Below are positions 8,712 to 16,615 of a stretch of 64,000 bases of DNA, one piece after another. Under the pieces are notes generated by a model, which saw nothing but the letters and a program-made list of their open reading frames with translations, ran no database searches and was not told where the DNA came from. Location: NCBI GenBank assembly GCA_002395775.1, contig DGUV01000029.1:9063-73062 (forward strand). Reading direction: 5' to 3'. Position numbers and translations under genes: made by a program. How positions within the stretch are numbered: the first letter of the stretch is position 1; each line of letters begins with the position of its first letter. The DNA comes from Prevotellaceae bacterium UBA4301 (GTDB lineage Bacteria > Bacteroidota > Bacteroidia > Bacteroidales > Bacteroidaceae).

Positions 8712-9943
8712 TACAGCAATTCGAACAAGTAAAAGCGGCCAGCAAAGCCATAGCCCGTCTTACCGACCAGCAGCGTAACAAGGTGTTGGAGGCATTGGCT
8801 GATGCCATCCTGAAAGAGAAGGGCACCATTCTGCAAGCCAACGAGTTAGATCTGGCTCGAATGGACAAATCGAGTCCGCTCTACGATCGTCTGCAACTCA
8901 CAGAGAGTCGGCTGGAAGCTATAGCTGGCGACATGCGAAACGTGGCACATCTGCCTTCGCCTTTGGGACAAGTGAGTCAGCAGCGAGTGCTCGGAAACGG
9001 ACTCCGTCTGTGCCGCACGAGTGTACCCTTTGGCGTTATTGGCATCATCTACGAGGCCCGACCCAATGTCACGTTCGACGTATTTTCCCTTTGCTTCAAA
9101 AGCGGAAATGCCTGCGTGCTTAAGGGTGGGAAGGATGCGCTATATTCAAATGAGGTTGGAGTAAGTATAATTAAGCGGACACTCCGAGAAAATGGCATGG
9201 ACGAGCATGCCGTGGAACTACTGCCTGCCACCCACGAGGCAACTGCCGAGATGCTGCAAGCTGTCGGTTACATCGACGTCTGCATTCCTCGCGGAGGGAG
9301 AAAGCTTATCGACTTTGTCCGCGATACCGCCCGCATTCCCGTTATCGAGACCGGAGCAGGAGTCGTGAACACCTATTTTGATAAGAGTGCCTCGCTGGAG
9401 AAAGGCAAGCGCATCGTCATGAATGCCAAGACGCGCAGAGTTTCGGTGTGCAATGCGCTCGACTGCCTAATCATTCACCGCGAACGACTTGGCGACCTGC
9501 CCGAACTCTGTCAGCAACTGGCCGAGAAGCATGTGACGCTTTATGCCGACACAGATGCATATAATGCTTTGAGCGACAATTATCCATATCTGGAACATGC
9601 AACAGCCGACTCCTTCGGTACGGAATTCATGGACTACAAGATGGCCATTCGGGTGGTCGGTTCCATCAACGAGGCTCTTGAACACATCTCATGTTACAGT
9701 TCGGGACATAGCGAATGCATTATTACTGAGGACGAATCGGCAGCTCGACTCTTCCAGCAAGAGGTGGATGCAGCATGTGTTTATTGGAATGCACCCACAT
9801 CGTTCACCGATGGCGCACAGTTTGGACTCGGCGCAGAAATCGGTATCTCGACACAGAAATTAGGTCCGCGTGGCCCCATGGGATTGGAGGAAATTACTAC
9901 CTACAAATGGCTCATCGAAGGCAATGGGCAGACTCGACCTTAA
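8708..9943 (+). CDS. proA: Gamma-glutamyl phosphate reductase
   Basis: The 411-residue aldehyde-dehydrogenase-superfamily enzyme reduces glutamyl-5-phosphate to the semialdehyde with NADPH. The catalytic cysteine is Cys248 in VSVCNALD; the GPRGPMGLEEITTYKW end is the family signature. ATG 8708 overlaps the proB stop in ATGA (8708-8711); ProB and ProA usually work as a pair because the phosphate intermediate is unstable. An upstream in-frame TTG (8702) is less likely. Confidence 0.95.
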   Translation: MIQQFEQVKAASKAIARLTDQQRNKVLEALADAILKEKGTILQANELDLARMDKSSPLYDRLQLTESRLEAIAGDMRNVAHLPSPLGQVSQQRVLGNGLRLCRTSVPFGVIGIIYEARPNVTFDVFSLCFKSGNACVLKGGKDALYSNEVGVSIIKRTLRENGMDEHAVELLPATHEATAEMLQAVGYIDVCIPRGGRKLIDFVRDTARIPVIETGAGVVNTYFDKSASLEKGKRIVMNAKTRRVSVCNALDCLIIHRERLGDLPELCQQLAEKHVTLYADTDAYNALSDNYPYLEHATADSFGTEFMDYKMAIRVVGSINEALEHISCYSSGHSECIITEDESAARLFQQEVDAACVYWNAPTSFTDGAQFGLGAEIGISTQKLGPRGPMGLEEITTYKWLIEGNGQTRP

Positions 9944-9974
9944 TAAATTATGAATTGATAATTGTGAATTAAAT
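9944..9974. repeat. AT-rich AATTGTGAATT-type spacer repeat
   Basis: The spacer between proA and argF' consists of overlapping AATTATGAATTG, ATAATTG and TGTGAATT words. Near-identical word sets recur at 47030-47063 and 53558-53592 and, as coding sequence, at about 49757-49782 and 56838-56858. Confidence 0.6.
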
Positions 9975-10940
9975 ATGAAATCTTTCATCAATGTATCAGA
10001 TTTGGGTGACCTGAAGCAAGCGCTTCAGGAGGCTCAGGAAATAAAGAAAGACCGGTACAAACTGACCCCTCTCGGACGCAACCGCACGTTGCTGATGATA
10101 TTCTTCAACAACTCGCTGCGCACGCGCCTAAGCACCCAGAAGGCTGCCATGAATCTGGGTATGAATGTCATAGTGCTTGATGTCAATCAGGGCGCATGGA
10201 AGTTGGAAACGGAGCGTGGAGTCATCATGGATGGTGACAAGAGCGAACACCTCTTGGAGGCCATTCCCGTCATGGGATGCTACTGCGACATCATAGCCGT
10301 TCGCTCGTTTGCCGGTCTCAAGGACCGTGACTATGACTATGCCGAGACGGTTGTCAATCAGTTCATCAGGTATAGCGGTCGTCCCGTGGTGGCTATGGAG
10401 ACGGCTACCGTCCACCCCTTGCAAGCCTTTGCCGACCTTATTACTATCGAGGAATACAAGCGTGTTGAGCGTCCCAAGGTGGTGCTCACATGGGCTCCCC
10501 ATTGCCGTGCGCTTCCGCAAGCTGTCCCAAACTCGTTTGCTCAGTGGATGCTTGCAGCTAATGTCGATTTGGTTGTGACTCATCCTGAAGGCTATGAACT
10601 CGACCCTGCTTTTGTGGAAAATGCTACTATTGAGTATGACCAGCATAAAGCACTCGAAGGGGCTGACTTTGTATATGCCAAGAACTGGAGTTGTCCTGGT
10701 GTCACCCGGCCTGAAGACTATGGAAAGATTCTCTGCGACGACCGTTCGTGGACCATCGACGAAGAGCACATGTCTTGGACCAACGAAGCTCGCTTCATGC
10801 ACTGCCTGCCTGTTCGACGTGGACTGATAGTGACTGACGAGGTCATCGAGGGGCCCAACTCTATTGTCATCCCCGAGGCTGCCAATCGCGAAATATCGGC
10901 TACGGTGGTGCTTAAGCATATGCTTCGAGAACTGAATTAA
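9975..10940 (+). CDS. argF': N-succinylornithine carbamoyltransferase (SOTCase)
   Basis: The 321-residue enzyme transfers the carbamoyl group of carbamoyl phosphate to N-succinylornithine. It has SLRTRLSTQKAA (carbamoyl-phosphate loop, about 47-58), the NQGAWKLE loop that marks the N-acylornithine carbamoyltransferases, and HCLPVRRG (His276) in place of the ornithine enzyme's HCLP set. The protein aligns by memory without gaps over its first 100 residues to the Bacteroides fragilis enzyme. Residue 90, which is Pro in that enzyme and Glu in acetyl-specific relatives, is Ser here. Ser at this position still predicts a succinyl substrate according to published swaps in the Xanthomonas enzyme. 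Confidence 0.93.
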   Translation: MKSFINVSDLGDLKQALQEAQEIKKDRYKLTPLGRNRTLLMIFFNNSLRTRLSTQKAAMNLGMNVIVLDVNQGAWKLETERGVIMDGDKSEHLLEAIPVMGCYCDIIAVRSFAGLKDRDYDYAETVVNQFIRYSGRPVVAMETATVHPLQAFADLITIEEYKRVERPKVVLTWAPHCRALPQAVPNSFAQWMLAANVDLVVTHPEGYELDPAFVENATIEYDQHKALEGADFVYAKNWSCPGVTRPEDYGKILCDDRSWTIDEEHMSWTNEARFMHCLPVRRGLIVTDEVIEGPNSIVIPEAANREISATVVLKHMLRELN

Positions 10941-10952
10941 TGAAGATGTCGT

Positions 10953-11732
10953 ATGAGTCAAGTAATCAGCATTATAAAGATTGGTGGAAATGTTATAGAT
11001 GACGAGCAAGCCCTGCATTCGTTTCTTGTTAAGTTCCACTCCATCAGTGGCCCGAAGATATTGGTCCACGGAGGAGGAAAACTGGCATCGCGGATGGCCG
11101 ACCGACTGGGTATAGAGACCCGCATGGTGGATGGCCGAAGGATTACTGACGACCAGACCATAGACATAGTTACCATGACCTATGCAGGGTTGCTCAACAA
11201 ACATATTGTAGCCCAACTGACAGCCCTTGGTTGTACAGCCATGGGCATGTGCGGAGCAGACGGCAATGCAATCCCTGCCCATCTGCGTCCGAAGCAGCCC
11301 ATAGATTTCGGTTGGGTAGGTGACGTCAATCCTGCAGAACTTAATACCGTCCTCATATCAACCCTGCTCAATGCTGGCGTGACCCCCGTCTTCTGTGCAA
11401 TAACACATGACGGAGAAGGGCACTTGCTCAACACAAATGCCGACAGCGTGGCCACAGCACTGGCTCAGGCTTGTTCGGGAATGGGACAGACGCGATTGGT
11501 CTTCTGCTTGGAGAAGAATGGCGTGCTACTTGATATTGACGACCCTTCATCGCTCATTTCCCACATTAATGCAGAGTCTTTTGAACGGCTTCGTGCCGAG
11601 GGTGTCATCAACAAAGGCATGCTGCCTAAGATTGAGGGTGCGCTGAAGGCTGTCCAAGGTGGAGTGGGCGAGGTCGTCATCAAGCATGCCGACAATCTGT
11701 TGCTACCTATTGGGACCACCATCAGAAACTGA
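10953..11732 (+). CDS. argB: N-acylglutamate kinase
   Basis: The 259-residue amino-acid kinase phosphorylates the gamma carboxylate of N-acylglutamate. It begins IIKIGGNVIDD (phosphate-binding Lys), followed by VHGGGKLAS and, near the end, GGVGEVVIKHADNLL. The short length, without an N-terminal helix, fits the arginine-insensitive type, though sensitivity cannot be told here. It lies 12 nt after argF' and 6 nt before the argE-like gene. The substrate is probably N-succinylglutamate. Confidence 0.93.
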   Translation: MSQVISIIKIGGNVIDDEQALHSFLVKFHSISGPKILVHGGGKLASRMADRLGIETRMVDGRRITDDQTIDIVTMTYAGLLNKHIVAQLTALGCTAMGMCGADGNAIPAHLRPKQPIDFGWVGDVNPAELNTVLISTLLNAGVTPVFCAITHDGEGHLLNTNADSVATALAQACSGMGQTRLVFCLEKNGVLLDIDDPSSLISHINAESFERLRAEGVINKGMLPKIEGALKAVQGGVGEVVIKHADNLLLPIGTTIRN

Positions 11733-11738
11733 AACATC

Positions 11739-12785
11739 ATGAAGGATTATATCCAACTACTCCAGAATCTCATTCGCATTCCCTCATTTTCTCGTGAGGA
11801 AGGGGAGACGGCCTGTCTGTTGCAGCAGTTCCTCGAATCGAAGGGTATTGCAGAGGTGCATCGGGAAAAGAACAATATCTGGGCGACAGTCCGCCATTTC
11901 GACGCCAACCGCCCCACGCTCTTGCTTAATTCGCATCACGATACCGTCAGGCCCTGTGCTTCCTACACACGCGATCCCTTCATACCGACCCTTGAGGATG
12001 GCAGGCTATATGGATTGGGCAGTAACGACGCAGGTGCCTCGCTGGTGAGCCTCATAACCGTCTTTTGCGACTTGTATAATGAACCCTTGCCCTTCAACCT
12101 GCTGTTGGCGCTTTCTGCCGAAGAGGAGGTCACTGGCGAGAGTGGTATCCGTCACTTGTTGCCTATGTTGCCTCGCATAGACATGGCCATCGTGGGGGAG
12201 CCCACCCAGATGCGTGTGGCTTTAGGCGAACGGGGTTTGGTGGTGCTCGACGGGGTGGCCCTTGGCGTCAGCGGTCATGCGGCCCGCAATGAGGGGGTGA
12301 ATGCGCTCTATCAGGCCCTCGACGATATCCAATGCCTGCGTCAGTTCCGCTTCGAGCGGGAGTCGTCGCTGCTCGGCCCCATAAAGGTCAGTGTCACACA
12401 GATTCAGGCAGGTACGCAACATAATGTGGTGCCCGATGAGTGCCGATTTGTGGTTGATGTGCGTACGACGGACGCATACTCCAACGAGGAGACTGTCAAC
12501 CTGTTGCAGTCGGCAGTGAAAAGCCGTCTCACAGCTCGCTCGACACGCATCCGGGCTTCAGCCATCGAGGTCGGTCACCCCCTTGTGAAGTCGGCCCTCT
12601 CAGCAGGACTTTCGACCTTCGTTTCTCCCACCACCAGCGACATGTCGCAGATGGCCTTCCCCTCCATAAAGGTCGGGCCAGGCGACTCTGCCCGTAGCCA
12701 CAGTGCCGACGAATGGGTGGGTGTAGGAGAGATAGAGCAGGCCATAGGCCTATATAAGGATATCATATTGAACTTAAAATTGTAA
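11739..12785 (+). CDS. argE: M20-family N-acylcitrulline/ornithine deacylase (argE-like)
   Basis: The 348-residue zinc hydrolase has the M20 metal ligands: SHHD with His66 and Asp68, the bridging Asp in GLGSNDAG, and the catalytic AEEE at 127-130. A dimerisation domain follows from about residue 165. In a pathway that carbamoylates N-succinylornithine, the deacylase should free citrulline from N-succinylcitrulline. This role is inferred from its place between argB and argH; the family also includes acetylornithine deacetylase, succinyldiaminopimelate desuccinylase and peptidases. Confidence 0.88.
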   Translation: MKDYIQLLQNLIRIPSFSREEGETACLLQQFLESKGIAEVHREKNNIWATVRHFDANRPTLLLNSHHDTVRPCASYTRDPFIPTLEDGRLYGLGSNDAGASLVSLITVFCDLYNEPLPFNLLLALSAEEEVTGESGIRHLLPMLPRIDMAIVGEPTQMRVALGERGLVVLDGVALGVSGHAARNEGVNALYQALDDIQCLRQFRFERESSLLGPIKVSVTQIQAGTQHNVVPDECRFVVDVRTTDAYSNEETVNLLQSAVKSRLTARSTRIRASAIEVGHPLVKSALSAGLSTFVSPTTSDMSQMAFPSIKVGPGDSARSHSADEWVGVGEIEQAIGLYKDIILNLKL

Positions 12786-12793
12786 TAATAGTT

Positions 12794-14098
12794 ATGAAAC
12801 TCTGGGATAAAGGTTATGACATTGATTCATGGATAGAATCGTTCACTGTAGGCAACGACCGCGAACTGGACATGCAGATTGCCCGTTACGATGTCGAAGG
12901 CTCCATGGCTCACATACGCATGCTCGAAAGCATCGGCTTGCTCACTAAGGACGAATTGGACGTGCTGTTGTCGGCTCTTGCGGAGATAGCCAGGGAGATA
13001 GAGGCAGGCACCTTCGTCATTGAGGAAGGTGTGGAGGACGTCCACTCACAGGTGGAACAACTGCTCACACAGCGGTTGGGCGACGTGGGCAAGAAGATAC
13101 ATTCGGGTCGCTCACGCAACGATCAGGTTCTTGTTGACCTCAAGCTCTTTTACCGTGCCCAACTGCGCGAGATGGCTGTGGATGTGCGTAATCTCTTCGA
13201 CCGCTTGCTCTCGCTGAGTGAGGAATATGCCGACGTGTTGCTGCCAGGCTACACCCACATGCAGGTGGCCATGCCCAGCAGTTTTGGGCTTTGGTTCGGT
13301 GCCTATGCCGAGACGCTGGCCGACGACATGCGCCTCTTGGTGGCAGCCCACGACATTGCTAACCAGAACCCTTTGGGCTCGGCAGCCGGCTATGGTTCCA
13401 GCTTCCCCCTCAATCGCACGATGACCACCCGTCTGCTCCACTTCCAGGACCTCCACTACAATGTTGTTGCAGCCCAGATGAGTCGTGGCAAGACCGAACT
13501 GGCTCTCTCCTATGCCATCGGGGCTCTGGCTTCCACACTGGGCAAGATGGCCATGGACGTGTGCCTGTTCAACAGCCAGAACTTCGGCTTCATCCGTTTT
13601 CCCGACGCTTATACCACGGGTTCAAGCATCATGCCCCATAAGAAGAACCCCGATGTGTGGGAAATCATGCGCGGACAATGCAACCGATTGCTCGCAACGT
13701 CCAATGAAGTGAGCCTGCTCACTTCCAACCTTCCCCATGGCTATCACCGCGACCTGCAGTTGCTCAAAGATATCACCTTCCCAGCGCTTTCGCGTTTGCG
13801 TGAGTGTCTGCGCATGGCCGACTTCATGCTTCAGCACATCATAGTCAACCGCAATATTCTGGACGACCCACGCTATGACTACCTCTTCACCGTGGAGGAC
13901 GTCAACCGCCTCGTGCTTTCCGGCGTACCCTTCCGGGAAGCCTATAAGCAGGTGGGCCATGAAGTGCAGGAGGGCACCTACAAACCCCACCGTGACATCC
14001 ATCACACCCACGAGGGCAGTCTGGGCAACCTTTGCACGGAGCAGATTCGGCATAAGATGGACTCTGTCATGCAGAACCTGGAGGGGGGGAGTGAGTAG
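12794..14098 (+). CDS. argH: Argininosuccinate lyase
   Basis: The 434-residue fumarase/aspartase-superfamily enzyme splits argininosuccinate into arginine and fumarate. The family signature GSSIMPHKKNPD starts at residue 276 and includes the catalytic Ser; HSGRSRNDQ lies in the N-terminal third. It is the last gene of the arginine block, 8 nt after argE. Its 3' side holds hairpin-forming repeats rather than a clear U-tract terminator. Confidence 0.95.
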   Translation: MKLWDKGYDIDSWIESFTVGNDRELDMQIARYDVEGSMAHIRMLESIGLLTKDELDVLLSALAEIAREIEAGTFVIEEGVEDVHSQVEQLLTQRLGDVGKKIHSGRSRNDQVLVDLKLFYRAQLREMAVDVRNLFDRLLSLSEEYADVLLPGYTHMQVAMPSSFGLWFGAYAETLADDMRLLVAAHDIANQNPLGSAAGYGSSFPLNRTMTTRLLHFQDLHYNVVAAQMSRGKTELALSYAIGALASTLGKMAMDVCLFNSQNFGFIRFPDAYTTGSSIMPHKKNPDVWEIMRGQCNRLLATSNEVSLLTSNLPHGYHRDLQLLKDITFPALSRLRECLRMADFMLQHIIVNRNILDDPRYDYLFTVEDVNRLVLSGVPFREAYKQVGHEVQEGTYKPHRDIHHTHEGSLGNLCTEQIRHKMDSVMQNLEGGSE

Positions 14099-14192
14099 CC
14101 ACACGGCGGAGGTTGGGCAACCCAGAGGCCAAGGTTGTAGAACATTGAGGCCCTGATTGCCCAATCTCGCATCCAAGGTTGGGCAATCCAGA
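14099..14192. repeat. Degenerate GGTTGGGCAA repeats with a hairpin
   Basis: Variants of AAGGTTGGGCAA occur at 14111, 14131 and 14175. GATTGCCCAA (14155-14164) pairs perfectly with TTGGGCAATC (14179-14188) around a 14-nt loop. There is only a weak GTTTTCG tail, so this is at best a partial terminator for the arginine block. Related words occur at 2913-2922 and 52886-52919. Confidence 0.6.
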
Positions 14193-14234
14193 ATGGCGTT
14201 TTCGTCAATCAAAATTCGATTTTTTTAAATATAT

Positions 14235-14265
14235 TTTGGAATACGAACACTTCGTCGTATCTTTG
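14235..14265 (+). promoter_or_regulatory. Promoter of the C10 peptidase gene
   Basis: TTTG (14235-14238), a 19-nt spacer and TATCTTTG (14258-14265) form a perfect consensus. The ATG follows only 5 nt after the -7 element, so the transcript may be leaderless. Confidence 0.8.
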
Positions 14266-14270
14266 CTGTC

Positions 14271-16040
14271 ATGAAACGAATGTTGATGTCCATCTTGCTT
14301 GCGTTGCTGCTACTGCCTGTCATGGGACAGCGGCACATGGTGAAGCGCGGAGGACAAGTGTTGGCCCACAGCCTGAATTTCGACCCTGAGCAGATTGATG
14401 AAAATATGCCCCTCGGACTGCAGGAATTGCTGCGTGCCTATCAGACTCAACCCCGGTATGCCCATCGGCAGCAGGGCAGAGCCGTGGCTCCGATGCTGAA
14501 GACGAGGCGCCATCAGGAAGACCCCTTCAACCGCTCGTGTCCCTATTACATTTACGACGACGGACATACAAGCCAGGCGCGCAGCCTCTCGGGCTGTGTG
14601 GCAACCTGTCTGGAACAGGTACTTACCTTCTATCGGCATCCCGAGGCCCTCATCGACACCTTGCACGGCTGGCAGACCGAACACTACACCGTGGCCGACG
14701 TGATGCCAGGAACCCCTATCGATTGGGACAACATACTGGACGACTACAGCCAGGGATTCACCGACCGCCAAGCGCAGGCCGTGGCCGATCTGACATACTA
14801 CTGCGGACTGGCTGCTCACATGAGCTGGACGCCAGCCAGTAGCGGTGCTAACCTTGGACGAGCTTTCGAGCCCCTGTGGAGAGCCTTTGACTACAAGACA
14901 CTGGCCTATGTCTCGAGAGCCATGTATTCGACACCCCGCTGGAACCAACTGCTGCGCAACGAACTGGAGTGCGGACGTCCCATCTGCTACACCGGCCACA
15001 ATCTGACGCTGGGCGGACATGCTTTCAACATCGACGGCGTGGACGAGGAAGGATATTACCATCTGGTGTGGGGCTACGACGGCGACTTTGACGGATATTT
15101 CGACCTCGACTACCTCAATCCTTTTGAGAGCCTGGGCAACGAAACCCCTCTCGGACAGAGCGAAGGTTTCTTCTCTAACCAGACGGCTCTCTTTATTCAT
15201 CCCGAAGACTTCGTTATCGACGTCTATGACACACTCTCCACCGAGGTGGCCTTTGCCGGGGTGAGGGTGGACGACATCAGTTTCCGCCGCTCGCCCGACA
15301 CGCAGGGTTATGTGGTGGCTGACTTTGACATGACTAACACCACGGGCGATTCTCTGAACTTTACCTTTGAAGTGCTCACTTACCTGCCCACCGACACGGC
15401 CATTTTCCGCCAAGCCGACTATGTGGCGCTCTCTGCCGTGAACCTGGCTCCGGGACAGCGCAAGAGGTGGCCCGTGTATTGCAAGTTCACAGAAACGGGA
15501 GAACGCATACTGGCTTTCTCGGCCGACGATGTGACATTGCCCTATCAAACCACCATCACCATCGGACAGGGCACCAAGCCTGTGCTTGAGTTTGGCGAGG
15601 TGGAGTGTCAGCTCATCAACTATGGCGACAATCTGGTGGCCGACTTTTCTCTCGACATCACTAACCAGAGTGCGGAAGGGTATGCCGGAGACTTGGTGAC
15701 CTACTGCCTGTTCCCCGAAGGGAGTAACGTCGATGAGCGTCACTGGGAGGTGTTGTCGTTGGCTGGAGGCGATACGCAACGCTCCACCGTGCGATTCCAA
15801 CACCTGCAGGATGGTCAGACCTACACGCTTAAGGTGCGTTGCCCTTGGTCGGTGAAGCGGCAACTCACTTTCACAGCCCTGCGTAGCGAAGCAACAGACG
15901 GTGTGGAATCAATGGCCTCGGAAAAGAGGCCGGACGACAATGACATTTATGACCTCGGCGGGCGACGGGTGGGAACCAGTCACTCAGTGCTCCCGAAAGG
16001 CATCTATATCAAACATGGAAAGAAACTGCTCATCCCATGA
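14271..16040 (+). CDS. Secreted C10 family (streptopain-like) cysteine peptidase
   Basis: This 589-residue protein starts with a signal peptide (MKRMLMSILLALLLLPVMGQ) and a short propeptide of about 75 residues. The papain-like core has SGCVATCLEQV with catalytic Cys109 and LGGHAFNIDGV with catalytic His250, followed by HLVWGYDGDFDGYF, which is the C10 Trp-Gly segment. Beta-rich domains fill residues about 320-550. The end (YDLGGRRVG...LPKGIYIKHGKK) is a type IX-like sorting tail. Relatives include streptopain and PrtT. ATG 14271 is preferred over 14280 and 14286 because it keeps the basic n-region. The stop overlaps the next start in ATGA. Confidence 0.88.
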   Translation: MKRMLMSILLALLLLPVMGQRHMVKRGGQVLAHSLNFDPEQIDENMPLGLQELLRAYQTQPRYAHRQQGRAVAPMLKTRRHQEDPFNRSCPYYIYDDGHTSQARSLSGCVATCLEQVLTFYRHPEALIDTLHGWQTEHYTVADVMPGTPIDWDNILDDYSQGFTDRQAQAVADLTYYCGLAAHMSWTPASSGANLGRAFEPLWRAFDYKTLAYVSRAMYSTPRWNQLLRNELECGRPICYTGHNLTLGGHAFNIDGVDEEGYYHLVWGYDGDFDGYFDLDYLNPFESLGNETPLGQSEGFFSNQTALFIHPEDFVIDVYDTLSTEVAFAGVRVDDISFRRSPDTQGYVVADFDMTNTTGDSLNFTFEVLTYLPTDTAIFRQADYVALSAVNLAPGQRKRWPVYCKFTETGERILAFSADDVTLPYQTTITIGQGTKPVLEFGEVECQLINYGDNLVADFSLDITNQSAEGYAGDLVTYCLFPEGSNVDERHWEVLSLAGGDTQRSTVRFQHLQDGQTYTLKVRCPWSVKRQLTFTALRSEATDGVESMASEKRPDDNDIYDLGGRRVGTSHSVLPKGIYIKHGKKLLIP

Positions 16041-16534
16041 AACAGCCCGAAGACATCATACATGAGTATTATGCCGACCAGCCTGAACTGGAACAAATCC
16101 TGCTCACGCACAGCCGGCAGGTGGCAGAACATGCACTGAAATGCTTGGAAAAGCACCCGGAACTAAGATTAGACGAGGTCTTTGTGCGAGAGGCCGCCAT
16201 GCTTCACGACATAGGCATACTGCATTGCGATGCCCCCGGCATCAAGTGCTTCGGCACTGAGCCCTACCTGCGACACGGACAAATAGGAGGCGAAATGCTA
16301 CGACAGGAAGGTTTGCCCCGACATGCACGAGTGGCAGAACGGCACACGGGCACTGGATTGCCCGGATGGGAACCCCGTTCGCTGGCCGAGATACTCATCT
16401 GCTATGCTGACAAATTTTACTCGAAATCACATCTCGACCATGTGCGCACTCCCGAAGAGGTTGAGGCCAGTCTGGCCCGTTTTGGGCAGGACGGTGTGGA
16501 ACGCTTCCGCAAATGGCACCGAATCTTTGGCTGA
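16037..16534 (+). CDS. HD-domain phosphohydrolase-like protein
   Basis: This 165-residue cytosolic protein has the HD metal-binding pattern: His in THSRQVAEHAL, the HD pair in AAMLHDIGI, a His in the AERHTG stretch, and a distal Asp in CYADKFYSK. Such small HD proteins are often nucleotide or phosphate-ester hydrolases; no substrate can be named. It overlaps the C10 peptidase stop by 4 nt, so it is co-translated with an unrelated secreted enzyme, probably a chance operon. Confidence 0.8.
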   Translation: MKQPEDIIHEYYADQPELEQILLTHSRQVAEHALKCLEKHPELRLDEVFVREAAMLHDIGILHCDAPGIKCFGTEPYLRHGQIGGEMLRQEGLPRHARVAERHTGTGLPGWEPRSLAEILICYADKFYSKSHLDHVRTPEEVEASLARFGQDGVERFRKWHRIFG

Positions 16535-16593
16535 GTACGGGATATTTAGCTTAATTTCACACTTCCGATAGCCCATAATTCGGTAAAAAGCAT

Positions 16594-16601
16594 TATCTTT
16601 G
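16594..16601 (+). promoter_or_regulatory. -7 element for lptD
   Basis: TATCTTTG lies 14 nt before the TTG start of lptD. No TTTG stands 19-21 nt upstream, so only half of the promoter is supported; the leader would be about 9 nt. Confidence 0.5.
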
Positions 16602-16615
16602 CGCTCGCAAAGTTT

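Noticed and set aside
10128..11282. 384-codon open frame opposite argF' and argB
   Set aside because: It spans two firmly identified genes and their gap, with no domain or start signal of its own.
14310..15863. 517-codon open frame opposite the C10 peptidase
   Set aside because: The sense protein has signal peptide, catalytic Cys and His and sorting tail; the antisense product shows no known motif.
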